Of a stretch of 64,000 nt of DNA, positions 10,776 to 23,189 are shown piece by piece. A model generated the notes under the pieces. It was not told the DNA's origin. It did not search any database and saw nothing but the letters and a program-made list of their open reading frames with translations. Positions within the stretch are counted from its first letter, which is position 1. Every line of letters begins with the position of its first letter. This DNA is from Deinandra increscens subsp. villosa (taxonomy: Eukaryota > Streptophyta > Magnoliopsida > Asterales > Asteraceae): the NCBI GenBank assembly GCA_039602395.1, contig JBCNJP010000017.1:87618182-87682181 (forward strand). The letters are read 5' to 3'. The position numbers and the translations under genes are program-made.

Positions 10776-12567
10776 ATGTCGAAAGCAGGAACAAGCAAAA
10801 CTCGTCAAGATGATTATGATGAGGAAGATGATCGTGATGATCACTTCGTTCACAGTAAAATGGGAGAACCTCTCATGTCTGAACAACTGAGACAAAGGGA
10901 GCAGGAAGAAAGACTCCAGGAGCTTATAGCTCGGGGAATTTCAAAGGCGCTGCCTTCGTTGGTTGCTAAATAGAAAAGGCAAGGAAAGATGCGTGTTGGG
11001 TCAAAGAGATCCAGCGAATCGCCAAGAAGCAAAACTGCTATTTCTAAATTAAAAGGGTCTGCAAGATCTCGATCGCAAACAGATGAGTCTAGAACTGACT
11101 CATCAGCTCATAGTAGGAGCAGAACCCGTCTGATTCGCAGTCCTGATCATAAAGGTCATCCGAAAGACTCCAGGAAAAGGTCAAGGAGTAAAGAACATAA
11201 GTCAGAAAAGGAGGAGAATAGAGGATGTTCTTATAAGACATACATGGCCTGTAAACCTAGTATATTCAGAGGAGATAAGGGGGCTACCGATGCCTTGAAT
11301 TATTTAGAAGAAACTGAAGTTGCCTTGGATATCAGTGACTGTGCTACTAAGGATATGGTGAAGTTTGCATCCCAATCCTTCAAGGGAGCGGCACAGAACT
11401 AGTGGAAAGTGGAGTTGAATCGACTTGGGAAGGATAAATCTTATCGCTTGAGTTGGAAAGAGTTTCGCACAATGGTCATGGAAAAATTCATTCCGGAGAA
11501 TGAAGCGGAGAGATTGGAAAATGAATTTATTAACCTGAGAATGAATGGATCCGATTACATGACCTATATCAATAGATATAATGAGCTGTTGAATTTGGTT
11601 CCCTACATGGCAGATTCCAAGACTTCCAAAGTTAGGAGGTTTGTATGGGGATTAAGCACCGAAATAAGGGCAAACGTGAGATTTGCACGTCCTAGTACCT
11701 TGGCATCCGCTATAAGTCTGATAGGTACCCTGGCTGATGAATGGATTCAAACAATGGGAATCAAAGTGGACATCTCTGGGAATAAAAGGAAGTTTGGTGA
11801 TAAAGGGTCAGGACATTAGGAAGGGTAGATTTGGAAGGAACGACCAAGGAAAAAGAAATGATGGAAAGGATTTCAAAAGACCGCGGGCAGAAAATTGCAA
11901 AAATTGTGGAAAGGTGGGACACACGCATCAGCAGTGTAAATCACCAGTGGTCTGCTTCTATTGTAAGGAAAAAGGGCATAAATGTTTGGAGTGTCCGCAA
12001 AAGAAGAATGGAAGGGATGATAAGAACAAAGGCTCTGGAACTTCCAAAGGTAAACCCCGAATCTATATCATGACCGCCGAAGAGGCACGTGTGAATGACG
12101 ACGTGATCTCCGGTATGTTTTATGTTAATAATATGATTGTTAGCATTCTATTTGATTCTGGTGCCAATAGGAGTTTTATATCCTCTGCGTGTGTACCTAG
12201 ACTAAAATGTACGACACATAAGTTAGATACACCCTATATTGTAAAAACTGCTAATGGCCAAAAGATTAGTATCTCCAAATTAATTAGAGATTGTCGTTTA
12301 GAACATGAGAACACCACTTTCGATCTAGAACTCCTCCCTATGGACCTAAGTGAATTCGACATCGTGCTCGGAATGGACTAGCTCTCACGATACCAGGCAA
12401 AGATTCGTTGTGCTGAAAAAGTTTTAGAATTAAAGTCCGCAGACGACAAGATTCACACAATCATTGGAGATAGGCAAACAAAACCAATGAGGATAATATC
12501 CAGGTTGAAAGCGGGAAAGTGTATTCGCAAAGGAGATCAAGCTTATTTAGCAAATCCGGTTGAAGTG
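10776..12567 (+). pseudogene. gag: Gypsy-2 gag and protease, broken
   Basis: Gag starts at ATG 10776 with an acidic then SR-rich region, followed by the capsid-like region (CSYKTYMACKPSIFRG). Two CCHC knuckles (CKNCGKVGHTHQQC, CFYCKEKGHKCLEC) lie near 11898-11994. The aspartic protease has DSGA near 12152 and ends ...FDIVLGMD. Breaks: TAG at 10971-10973, 11400-11402 and 12379-12381, and a frameshift near 11805. Two of the TAGs sit where relatives have Trp (G to A), consistent with methylcytosine deamination. The frame continues intact to the SIRE-like insertion at 12567 and resumes at 29331. Confidence 0.88.
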
Positions 12568-12917
12568 TGTTGATACCTGATATGTGCGTCGTGTGAAGTA
12601 TCAAACAAAGTACAAGATCAAGTCAAACTAGGTCTGGCCGAACTAGGTCCGAACCTGAAGTTCGGACTGGCCGAACCTGAGGTTCGGCCGAAGCTCGGAC
12701 CAGCTAGTATATATAGATGTTTGGTCTCTGTAATTGTAGACTTCCGAGCGTGTGAGATCTGCTAAGTGTGTGTTTTCAAGGTGTTCTCTGTGTCTGTTAT
12801 TTCTAAGTGTTTCACTGATTGTAATTGTTCATTTTGATAAATAAATCAATCGGTTAATTACGTTTCGATATTCGAATAGCTAGATCGAGTAGACTATCCG
12901 ATGCTCACGCATTTTCA
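12568..12917 (+). repeat. 5' LTR of the pol-less copia
   Basis: 350 bp, TGTTGATACC...CATTTTCA. A TATATATAG box lies at 12708-12716. Just upstream are two perfect 8-bp hairpins with 5-nt loops: GTCCGAAC/GTTCGGAC (12647-12667) and GGCCGAAC/GTTCGGCC (12669-12689). The 3' LTR carries one extra unit of about 21 bp in this array. Confidence 0.9.
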
Positions 12918-13468
12918 AGTGGTATCAGAGCTTTCTGGTTCACTCTACTGAATAGTGGTTGCTATTCTCGGACTTTTGAGCGTTTTTGAAGTTTTCTCGA
13001 GATTCATTACATATTTTCAATCATTTTTTACGTGTGTTTTGTGTCAAATTTGCTCCTAAATCGTTCCTAATCATTTTTCTGGTCTGACTGTTACAAATCT
13101 CGTCAAAATTCATCAAAAATCGAGTGTTTTTGAAAAATCATGTCGAAGTTCGGTCTGGTCTTATTAGGTTCGGAGTAACTGCTCCGAGGTCCAAGTTTGG
13201 AGCAGTCTTGGTGAGAGTTCGGTGTTAATTCGGTCAAAGTTCGGAGTTTTCTGTGTTCGGTCACTAGTTCGGACAAGGTTCGGAGTTAAATCAAGGTTCG
13301 GAGGTAGTTCGGTGCTAGATCGGAGTCTCTTAGGAGTTCGGTCTGTTGAATGTGACTTGGAGCAAGTTCAGACGAAGTTTGGAGGTTGGTTTTAGGTTCG
13401 GACAAAGTTCGGAGCTTAGTTATAAGTTCGGAGAGAGTTCGGCCGGCAGAATCTTAATTTTTCGAACG
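12918..13468 (+). other. Leader of the pol-less copia with GTTCGG iterons
   Basis: It holds the initiator Met tRNA primer site TGGTATCAGAGC (12920-12931). About fourteen same-direction GTTCGG words then fall between 13140 and 13445. No CCGAAC partner is present in the leader, but the LTR holds several. No coding frame before ATG 13469. Confidence 0.7.
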
Positions 13469-16400
13469 ATGTCGGAATTTCACGCGTTTGCTGCAATGCA
13501 AAGTGCCATGCAAACCATGCTGAATTTTGATAATGAAATTGGAACAAGTCAGAAAGTTCCCAAATTATTGAAGCTGGAAGATTATCAAAATTGGAAGAAA
13601 CCATTTTCTGCTTATGTTAGCACAAATGACATTGATTTATGGATTCCAATTCGAAAGTTATATGAACGACCAATGGAAGATGGAGATCTTAAAGAAATTC
13701 AAGATTTCGATGCTGAAAAAGAAAAAGTTATGAGCTTGAAAAGAAAGTTTATGGTTATCTTACTATGGCTTTACCTACTGAATTGCTTCATCAATTTAGC
13801 ACTTGCAAGAAATCTAAGCAATTATGGGATGCCTTATCCGTAAGATGTGAAGGAAATGTTGATTATAAGAAGAGTCGAAAGAAAGTCTTGAACAAAGAAT
13901 TTGATAATTTTCAGAATTATGACAATGAAAACATTACTGCTCTAGTTTCAAGATTTTCACATTTGATTAGTGAATTGAAGGTTGTTGGAATTGAAAAATC
14001 TGATGCGGATTTAAAGGAAAAGATCATGGAAGCGTTACCTGAAAAGTGGGAAAACTATGTATTGTTACTCACTCATGACAAAGATTTTTCTACAATGACA
14101 TTTCACGAGCTTACTGGGAAACTTCATGCTCGAGAAATGGAAATGTTAAATTCAAAGAAGTCAACTGTTACTATGCAACATCCTGAGTTGTATCATGGTG
14201 AGAATACGGCAAGTATGAATGCTAAAGCTAAACCAAGTCTGACTTCTGCACCAAGTACAGCTTTCTTGACTGGAATATCTGATATTTCGGATAACAAATC
14301 TTCACGGGGTTGTATCTTTACAATTCCAAATTTTTCAAATCAAAATGCTTTTTCTGCTGACTCTACAAATGATTGTGCAAACATGATTTCTGCTTTAATT
14401 TCATCATCATTTGGGTTGATTATCAAAGATGTTGTTGATGCCAAGATTACAAGGGATGATCTTAACGAACTTGATGATGATCAATTGAATGAATTAGATT
14501 TAGCTTGGCAATATGCTATGCTAGGTCAACGATCGAAACGGTTTTTCAAAAAGCACAACATGGGTTCAGCCGATTTCAATGGGAAATTGGGATTTGATAA
14601 GTCTAAATTAAAGTGCTATAAATGTCAACAGTTTGGACATTTTGCCAAAGAATGTCATCAGGCACATGCAAATAAGTCTGGTGTTCCTCAATCACCAAAG
14701 CCTGGTTTTACTCAACCATCTACTAGTAACACAAGCAAGACAACAGCTTTGATGGCTCAAAATGATGGTGTGTATGATTGGGGTCAATAGTTTGGATATG
14801 ATTCTTCTGCCTTGATAGTAACTCATGATCAACAAGAGGATTTTTGTTCAGACACTAGTTCCGATACTAGTTCAAATCCAAGTTCTTATGAATCTTCTGA
14901 AAACTTGGAGAGTTTGTTGAAAGAAAATTCTTCGTTATTGAATAAACTTCAAAAGCTTTCTGAGGAAGTTACTGTGATTAGTTCAGAATTGAAGATTTTT
15001 AATGTACATGAGAAGGAATTGGTTATGAAAAATGAAAGTTTGATTACTGAGATCAACATGTTGAATGGAGTTTTAGAAATTTCTAAACAAGATAAAAGAG
15101 ATGTTGAAGCTGCAAACGCCAAGATTTGTGAAGAAAGGGATGAGTTGGTCAAAGAAGTCAAGAAATGGAAGGATGAAGCAGAAGATACGGCTATTGATTT
15201 TCAGAATCTGTTTGATAAATCAAAAGTCAAGCTTGATCTGCTCACAAAGAATGTTGAAGAATCAACTGCTAAGATTGAAGCGTATCAATTGACATGGGAA
15301 GGTTCTTGGATGAGAAGCGGGAGTTAGTTCGTGTCAATAAAGTTCAAGTTGCAAATTTGGAAATTCAAAAGAGAAACGAGGATAAATTGAAAAAGGAGTT
15401 ATATGAAGGACTTGATAATCTGCGCTTGCAAAAATTTGAAACTCACAAAGTTGCGAAGAGATTGATTGCTAAAGAGAACGAATTTGCTGAGGCTCAACAG
15501 AAAATTTCTGAGCTGAAAATTCAAGTTTTTGATGCTAATCGATCATTAAATAATGTTTCAAATTCTCAAGTCTTCACAAGCTTCTTAACTAACGATCAGA
15601 ATTTTGAGAAAATGTTTGATAAAACTGCATCACCCCCTGCTCATATCAAAGAAGCTGTCAAAGAAGTGAAGGAACAAGTTGACAAATTTGATTATTCAAA
15701 GGTATTGTCATCTACTGCTGAGGATGAGAAATTTGTTATGAAGAAGAAGAACAGGAAAAATTAGAAAAAGAAGGAAAAGAAGGAAAAGAAATCTGAAGTT
15801 TCTCCTACACCAAAGTTTGTATCGGGTTCATCTTCTGCTGATAATGAGAAGTCGGCTACTTCTAGTGACAAGATTCAGTGTCCACCTGAGTTTGATGAAA
15901 AGATCTTTTATGATCAAAAGAATGTAACCGAAGTAAAAGCTAAATTTTCTCGATTAGCAAAGAATGGACATTGTTCATCTGAGGAGAAGATTTCTGGAAA
16001 GCATGAAGGATTGGGTTTTCACAGGATGAAAGACAAAGATGAGAAGGTTCCAGCATCCTCATCTAATGATTTGAAGAAATTAAAGATGAAACAAGTAAAG
16101 AAGGAAGTTTTTCAAGCTGATAAAATTCAACCCGATTGGTTTTACAAACTCAAGGGTTCGGATCACTTATTTTCTGACAAAGAATTTCCACTTTATTGTG
16201 TTGATGCTCGGAAGATTGCTGAGGTTTTTGTGAAAGCTACCATTTCTTCTGAAAGTTCTCAATCTCAAAGCCCTACATCCAAATGGGTACATGATCATAG
16301 GCATCAGGTATATGATTCTCATTCTGATCATGTTCGAGATATCCATGTGTGCTCTTCGCAGGTACATCAAAGATTGGACAAAACAACAAGAATTTGTTAT

Positions 16401-16748
16401 ATTTGCCGTCGCCCAGGGCATATGGCAAAAGATTGTCCATCACCTGCTGATTCACCCCAAAGATTTCACAAGAAATCAGTTTTTGGTAAACCTGCCACAA
16501 CCAAGTTCTTTGATGAACAAGACAGAGTTTTTGATGAAGTTGAGCCTACATTTTATCATAAACAAAAACGTTTTGTTCCAATGTTTTCAAAGGTTCAAAG
16601 TGTAGGTTCATCATCACAGTCACCTTTGATTGCTTCATCAAAAACTGAATTACCAAAACAACAACAATGGAAACCTAAGGTGGTTTCTAAGCAAAACAAA
16701 AACACTGGTCGACCAGAAGCAATTCGCTTCGGGTCATTTTTGGACTAA
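13469..16748 (+). pseudogene. gag: Extended gag of the pol-less copia, broken
   Basis: Gag binds and packages element RNA. From ATG 13469 (MSEFHAFAAM) a UBN2-like copia gag domain spans to about 14150. A CCHC knuckle (CYKCQQFGHFAKEC) lies near 14620, a Glu/Lys-rich coiled coil at about 14880-15600, and a second knuckle (CYICRRPGHMAKDC) near 16397-16438, with the frame ending in GSFLD at 16748. Breaks: frameshifts near 13720 and 15300, TAG at 14788-14790 and TAG at 15762-15764. No pol follows. The minus-strand relative at 62690-63118 also lacks pol after a knuckle, which suggests a gag-only family rather than a single deletion. Confidence 0.82.
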
Positions 16749-18426
16749 TTAGTTAAACCAGTGTGCAGGTACTTCTTGAATACCTATCGACGATTGCCAA
16801 GTTGTTGATGGAGGAGTATTCTGCTTAACTTAAATTTCATGATACATCTTTCTAATCTGCAAATTTCTGAATTCTAAAACTGAAAAATATCCGTGTTGAT
16901 TGATCAATTTTCTTTGCTTACAAGTTTTTTTCAAAAACCAAAAAATAGAGTCTCGTTGTTGTGTAAAATGAAAATCCAAAAATAGAGTTTTCTTTTTAAG
17001 GGGGGAATTGTAAGTAAGGGGGAGTATTTGAGAAAATGCATGTTATGATGAGAAGGTGAATACATGCCAAATATATAATGAAGGAAGGTGAATACATGCC
17101 AAATATAAAATTGTGAGAAATTGATCATTAGGAAATGATGGTACATTGTCTTACGTATCTGACTCATGGATAGAGTAGATGAAAGGGCCATAAGATCGTT
17201 GTTTGATGTGTTTGGTAGGCTCGGCAAATCAGAAAGGATTCAGATGTGATATACACTAAATACTAATGCTTGACCATGTGGATAACATCTTGATGCATAT
17301 TTCATGACACAAAAAGAAAAATAAGTGTGAAATTCAAAATGAGAAGTCACTGTGTATACATGTGTTCATTTTGCAAAGATTTAAACTTGTTTGATTTTCT
17401 TTATTTTGTCAAACGATCGGACTTTCTCTGCGTATCGAAAGATCGACCTGATCGTTGTTCGTTTGACGTTCTGCTTTATTTTCTTTGGTGTTTCGTATAA
17501 CTCATCGGACTTTCTCTGCGTGTACGGGAGTACCGACCTGATTGTTGTTCAGTTATACAATTTCAACTTGTTTTATTTTTTTATTTTGTTAAATCCGAGG
17601 CCTTATCTGCGTATCGAAAGATCGACCTTAAGGTAGACGATTTAACGTTCTTATTTCTTTTTGTATGGAACACAGTTGCCGATATCATGGAAATACTATG
17701 CATTGTGAAAAATCACAAGTGCTATCACACAAAAGGAAAAAGAAAGAAAAATTGAAAATGTCTGAATATGTTTGATAGTGTGGAATACACTGGTCAAAGC
17801 AAATCTAATCAATACCTTAACATATCCAAATGTTATGAGTATGATTCTGCCTGAGCTTAAGTTGGACAGATTATACCAGCAATCAGCATGACTTATGTGC
17901 TTCGCTTAATTGAAATTGAAGTGCAGTTCAGTGCGTTATGTTGAATATGATCCCATATAGTGATCTTTCTCATACCAAAAATAGTGTTTAATTCAGTATT
18001 GCAATTTCAATTCATATCAAGATAAGCCAAAAAAAAATTCGGTGTGTTTTAGCATAAACTTTGAAAATTCAAAAAGATTTTGTTTCTGCTTTATTTTTTG
18101 ATTTGATCAACACGTGATACAAATCCACATTCAAAATCTTATCTTGGAGTCTCGAAGAGACATTTTGCGCCAAGATTATTTAAATGTTTGAGCAGGTTAC
18201 TATGTGCAAGATATCACAACTTCAAGTCTTCTGAAGATGTTGATAAAAGACCAGAGATACACTAAAATGTCATCAAGTATTCAAGATCAAGCTACGATCG
18301 AGTTGAGGAGGAGTTTGTTTGAAGGTTCATTTCTTTGAACGAACAGTTTCTATACTTGAGGGGGAGCTTGTTTGAAGATACAAAGTTGATGATGTAAAGA
18401 GATACTGCACACGACGAGGGGGAGTT
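16749..18426 (+). other. 3' UTR of the pol-less copia
   Basis: 1.7 kb of AT-rich sequence without pol. It carries GGGGG-containing words (AAGGGGGG near 17000, GGGGGAG near 18361) and a triple hairpin at 17408-17646. The polypurine tract (18416-18426) abuts the 3' LTR. Parts at 17930-18110 match, in opposite orientation, the segment at 41470-41700 and its duplicate near 56120-56330. Confidence 0.75.
17408..17646 (+). repeat. Triple stem-loop array with GNRA-type core in the 3' UTR
   Basis: Three stem-loops (17408-17467, 17495-17558, 17588-17646) share a core that starts TCTGCG, ends CGACCT and holds a small hairpin closed by ATC/GAT with GAAA, or GTAC/GTAC with GGGA (both GNRA tetraloops). 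The outer stems are unrelated but each is perfect: GTCAAACGA/TCGTTTGAC, GTATAACT/AGTTATAC, GTTAAATC/GATTTAAC. The third also has CCTTA/TAAGG inside. Cores 1 and 3 are identical. A homologous array lies on the minus strand at 62003-62217. Confidence 0.75.
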
Positions 18427-18738
18427 TGTTGATACCTGATATGTACGTCGTGTGAAGTATCAAACAAAGTACAAGATCAAGTCAAACTAGGTCTGGCCGA
18501 ACTAGGTCCGAACCTGAAGTTCGGACTGGCCGAACCTGAGGTTCGGACTGGCCGAACCTGAGGTTCGGCCGAAGCTCGGACCAGCTAGTATATATAGATG
18601 TTTGGTCTTTGTAATTGTAGACTTCCGAGCGTGTGAGATCTGCTAAGTGTGTATTTTCAAGGTGTTCTCTGTGTCTGTTATTTCTAAGTGTTTCACTGAT
18701 TGTAATTATTCATTTTGATCAATAAATCAATCGGTTAA
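18427..18738 (+). repeat. 3' LTR of the pol-less copia, first part
   Basis: It continues at 29266-29325 after the Tekay-type insertion. It has one extra unit (about 18529-18550) in the CCGAAC/GTTCGG hairpin array compared with the 5' LTR. The split is flanked by GTTAA at 18734-18738 and 29261-29265. Confidence 0.88.
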
Positions 18739-21700
18739 TGTAACATCCCAAAATTTTGAGAAATACGTGATTAATATGATTAATACACATGATATATGTG
18801 TTAGAAAGCTAAACATGTTAAAACGTTTGAAAAATGCATGTTTACCCATTACCGGGTAATAAATCGATAAAAGATAGTATTTCATGAATAATACGCGTGT
18901 TGATTGGTAAAATGAATGAAGGAAATGAGATTATATGTTTTTTTATATCAAAGTTAATTGATATATATTATGTTAGCATGAAAAACGTAGCTAAACATTT
19001 ATATGATGGAAATAAATGATAACCGGGAGAAAATAGGTTTACACGATTACATGATATTGAAATCATGAATAAGATATATATGAATACACGTGAAATATTC
19101 ATTTGATGGATATATACGTGGAATGACGTGTTTGGATAGTTATACGTGTAAAAAATGCATGCTTAAATAGTTAACAAGAAAATAGAAGGGTAGAAAGTGT
19201 AAATTATGGAAATACACAAATATATATATGTATATATATTGTTATATGTAACCCGAACCTTCAAGAATGTTAGAAATATGTTTAGGAAGGTTGTAAGATG
19301 TAAAATGATAGTTACATCAAAAGATTAGGGTTTAATATGCATAAGATAAAAGTTAAAGGGCTAAAAGTGTAATTTCTTTAAAGTTATGAATACTTACGGA
19401 TATTATACGTATCTATACCTTTTATAAGTACCCCGACACTTATAATATATTATAATAATATCCTAAAGTGATTCGGTACATAAAATAATAAGTATTATAA
19501 AGTTTGAGGGGCCAAATGTGTAAATAATGGAAAATATATATAAATATATATAAAAAATATATACGCATGTATACGTATATCATCGAGAGTGTCCCGAGCC
19601 TTAGAAACTTTTATAAATATGTCCTATGATGATTTGGTGCATAAAATAATAGAACGGGTGAAGTTTAGGGGTTAAAATGTAAAAAGAAAGTGCAGGGACC
19701 AAAACTGCCAAACTGGCAAAGTCGGCTCGCGGCCTGTTTCCCTCTCTGTCGCGGTCCGCGACTCCCATAGCTGTGCAGAAACGTTGACAGCAACGTTTTT
19801 TGAACTTGGGGAGCACGATTCGGCCATCTAACGTGTCGTTCTTGTTGCCTAATCACCCTAGACACTTGTAGGAACCCTGAGCGACCTCCATGAGTATAAA
19901 TATGGCACTGGATCATCCATTACAACTCGCCAATTCACGAGATTTATCTCCTAAAAACCCTAACCTCGTCCGCGATCTTCTTCTGCAAAATTCGAACAAT
20001 CGGTGAGGAGTTAGAAGGCCATCTTCTGCAGTTCTACATACTTTGGTATGATCTACAATAGCCCTCAATCAATTTCAGTTAATATTGTTGTTATGATCGA
20101 GTTCTAAATCTAGGTTAAAATTAGGGTTCTTGGATATAAATCATCAAATTCGGGTGATCGGGTGGGAGTTAGGCTCTGAATTTTTGTAGGTACTCTTAAA
20201 ATGATGTTATATAAGAAAGCCCTAAGTTTTTTTCAGACTTGGTAATGGTTTGGTATGGGTTTTGTAAACGGGTCAAAAATTAGGGTTTTCGTGTCGTTAT
20301 TCTGCCCAAATCGAGTAAACGGTTTCGAATTAAGCTTTGCCATTTTAAAGAATATTATAAAATGTTATAATGGATAATACCCTAAGACGGTTTTGAATAA
20401 AAATGAGTTTTGATAATAAAATGGGAATTTTATGAAATTAGGGTTTTGGAATAAGGTTATTTAATATAAAATAATCCGGAGGGTATGGGGACTTGAATTT
20501 TGGTATGGTAACATATTTATATATATAATAAACATATATGGGTTTAAAATGGATAAATAATAAAGTATTTAAAATACCGAGTTAATCGGATATTTAGAAG
20601 TTCGTGCGGACCGGAAGGGTAAGCGCCTGTACTCTGGGGTTTCTGGCAAAAGCGGGGGTGTCGCCATCCCATCTGGGCAATGGCATCCCAACACTGGGCG
20701 ATCCCGGAGTGAGCGTTTACTTATAGGAATGCGCGTCTTCATATTATCGTTAAAAGAAAAGGATATATGCCTAAAGGGCATTTTGGTCATTTTGACCTTT
20801 AAAAGGGGATAAACTTAATAATTGAATATTATTAAGATAATAAGATATTAAAATAAACATAGGAAGTGTTTATTGTATAAAACCTTGCGTTAACGCCATA
20901 CGATACGCAAATTAGGTTAAATCGGGAATCGTTGCGGAAGTTCTGTCCAAGTAAACAAGTTAAAGAGATAAGGTGAGTTCTATGAGCCCACTCTTAAATG
21001 TTTTAAATGTTTTAAATGTTTTAAATGTTTTCGGGCTGATATACATACAAATGTTATGATAATATGCATTCAAATGATTTATAATTGAAATATTGCTTGA
21101 TTTAAACTGTAAATAAACAGTTAACTGCTTTTGATTGATACATACGCGAAAGATTATAAAATGGCTATGGAAATGATTATGTGTGAAATGTCGTAAGTAG
21201 ATAGACTGTTATAAAGATATCTACAAGAATTGTTAGAGAAATGTGTTAGAATGATTATACATGAAATGTTATGGGATTGCATTAAAATGCTTATATGTGA
21301 ATGGCCCTAAAACGATAGACTGTTAAATTGTGGTTAGATTGATATGGATACGTGAATTGTTATGGAAATACATCACAATGCATATACGTGGAATATCATG
21401 AATTGATAAACTGTTAGAAAGGCTTTTGGATAATACATATATATATAGATAAATATATATATGATATGTTATGAAAATGATATTAAATCATTTGTACGTG
21501 TTATATGATATATGCTTTATTTGCTTCAAAATTAGATAGTCAAGTGATAAAGGATTTATTAGTAAACGTTATAGTGAATATGTATGATTATATGAGAACA
21601 GGTGATGCATTCACTTTATTATTATGTGGTGGATACGCCGCTGGTACTTCCTATATATATAGCATAATAATATTAGTTACCCGGTATATCAGAAGTGTGA

Positions 21701-22653
21701 AGGATACGCCCTGTATACATACACCAACGGTAAATTGGGGGATGTCCACTTGTTGCAGTATATGAAGACCTTATCACTGTTTACTAATAATCTTAAGTCT
21801 CTTGGGTATTTAACTAGGGGCGGGTAGTAGTACAGAGGGAGTTAGGAGGTAGTGTTGCTCAATGGGATTAGAGACCACTACAAATAGAAAAGGGAAAAAG
21901 CTACTGTCCGTTATAGGGAATGCTCTAGAAGGGTAAACTCGGCAGTAAGCAAATAGGGGAAGGCGGTGCAACTGTCCGTTACAGGGAATGCCCTAGAAGG
22001 GTAAACTCGGCAGTTAGCAAATAAGGGAAAGCGAGACAACTGACCGTTATAGGGAATACCCTAAAGGAGTAAACTCGGCAGTCCGCAAAGATGGTTTCTC
22101 TGCTTATACATTAGCAGGGTTTACACTGGTACTAAATGTTGGGGTTGTAGGAAGGGATAACGGGATAAATGGTTTTATAGGGGGTGTTTCCTGTTAAGGA
22201 ATATTATGTGTTTTATAATTGTGATATATATATTATACTTGATAAATGTCTGTGAAAAAGGGATCTTGCAGGTCCAAGGGTTTTAAACCTCACGCCGAGG
22301 TAAAGCTTTTAAAATATAGAACTCACCAGCGTAAGCTGACCTTTTCCAAAAATGTATGTATGTCAGGTCAGGGTGAGGCTTCGACTAGTTATGAGAAGGC
22401 CCTGGTGATAAGGGATTAGACGGGCAAGCTATCGGACGGAAGGAGGGTGTTGGCAAGCTGGCATAGTTATAGCAATAAAACGTAATGATAGTTAGTATTT
22501 CCTTATGTAAATTATCTCTTACTTTGTAGTACTTGGCAAATAAATAAAAGTTTAAAATTTCCGCTGCTTAGTAATCTCTGTTGATACCTTGTGTTCATGA
22601 GTAAATCCGATTCGTGACCCCTTCTAGAGCCAAGTCTGGGAGTGGGCGTCACA
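18739..22653 (+). repeat. 5' LTR of the Tekay-type element
   Basis: 3915 bp, TGTAACATCCC...GGGCGTCACA. It is AT-rich with many TATATA tracts. The core promoter candidate is TATAAATAT (19895-19903), followed by a telobox-like AAACCCTAA (19955-19963), a common context for plant transcription starts. Three stem-loop repeats lie at 21902-22082. Confidence 0.92.
21902..22082 (+). repeat. Three tandem stem-loop repeats in the Tekay-type LTR
   Basis: Units 21902-21947, 21970-22015 and 22039-22082 recur every 68 bp or so. Each pairs ACTG-N-CCG with CGG-CAGT (base next to the stem T/A in unit 1, A/T in unit 2). Each encloses a small hairpin TAGGG-AATG-CTCTA, CAGGG-AATG-CCCTA or TAGGG-AATA-CCCTA. Most differences keep pairing. 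The array is present in the 3' LTR at 28509-28689. Confidence 0.65.
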
Positions 22654-22656
22654 AGT

Positions 22657-22669
22657 TGGTATCAGAGCC
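22657..22669 (+). promoter_or_regulatory. Primer-binding site of the Tekay-type element
   Basis: TGGTATCAGAGCC, three bases after the LTR end, matches the initiator Met tRNA primer. The 520 bp from here to gag have no clear frame. Confidence 0.9.
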
Positions 22670-23189
22670 TTGGTTTAAGAGATTTAGGTACTAATGCAGT
22701 ATCTAGACTTAAACTAGGACTCTGGAAAGACAAAGTAGGATGAGATAAGGGATGTAGATGCCAGCCAGGATAGCTTGTGCCCGTAGAAACGAGAATGCAT
22801 TAGGGACATAGTAAGTAGCATCTAGAGTATGTGAAGTGTGGAAAAGACCGGATTGCAATTAGCTACTGCAATTTGGTATTAGCCGCATAAACATACCCTA
22901 GGTCCTAACTATTGTATGTCCAAGTGCAAAGAAAATTTTTACAATGGTGTAATGTTTGATCGGTGAGCGAGATGACTTGAAGAACCGGTTTTAACTTAGA
23001 GTTACCGGTAAAAGGATAAAAGAGAAGAGTGGACACATAGAAGGAGTGTGATTGAAGTAACTGGGGTTTTGAAAACATCATAACTATATAATTGCTTTGG
23101 TACCGGTACTTATCTGGTTATCATGTATTCAAAAGTTCAAGGACTTTACGTCACATAAATTCTGAGTTGTCATTCACCTGGAATGTAGG

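Larger units (their letters stand above)
9748..12567 (+). mobile_element. Gypsy-2 chromovirus, 5' fragment (gag and protease)
   Basis: This fragment continues at 29331. The protease-to-RT frame joins across the SIRE-like insertion, whose TSD AAGTG is present at 12563-12567 and 29326-29330. The 5' LTR and primer site of this element are absent, because copia-2 sequence abuts directly at 9747/9748. A Pro/Tyr-rich frame and a 500-bp spacer precede gag. Confidence 0.88.

Noticed and set aside
19601..19916. Minus-strand frames repeated at 26232-26547
   Set aside because: They are LTR copies of each other, low-complexity and antisense to the LTR promoter region.
21902..22082. Regular repeats resembling a CRISPR array
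   Set aside because: Only three diverged units inside a eukaryotic LTR, with no unique spacers.
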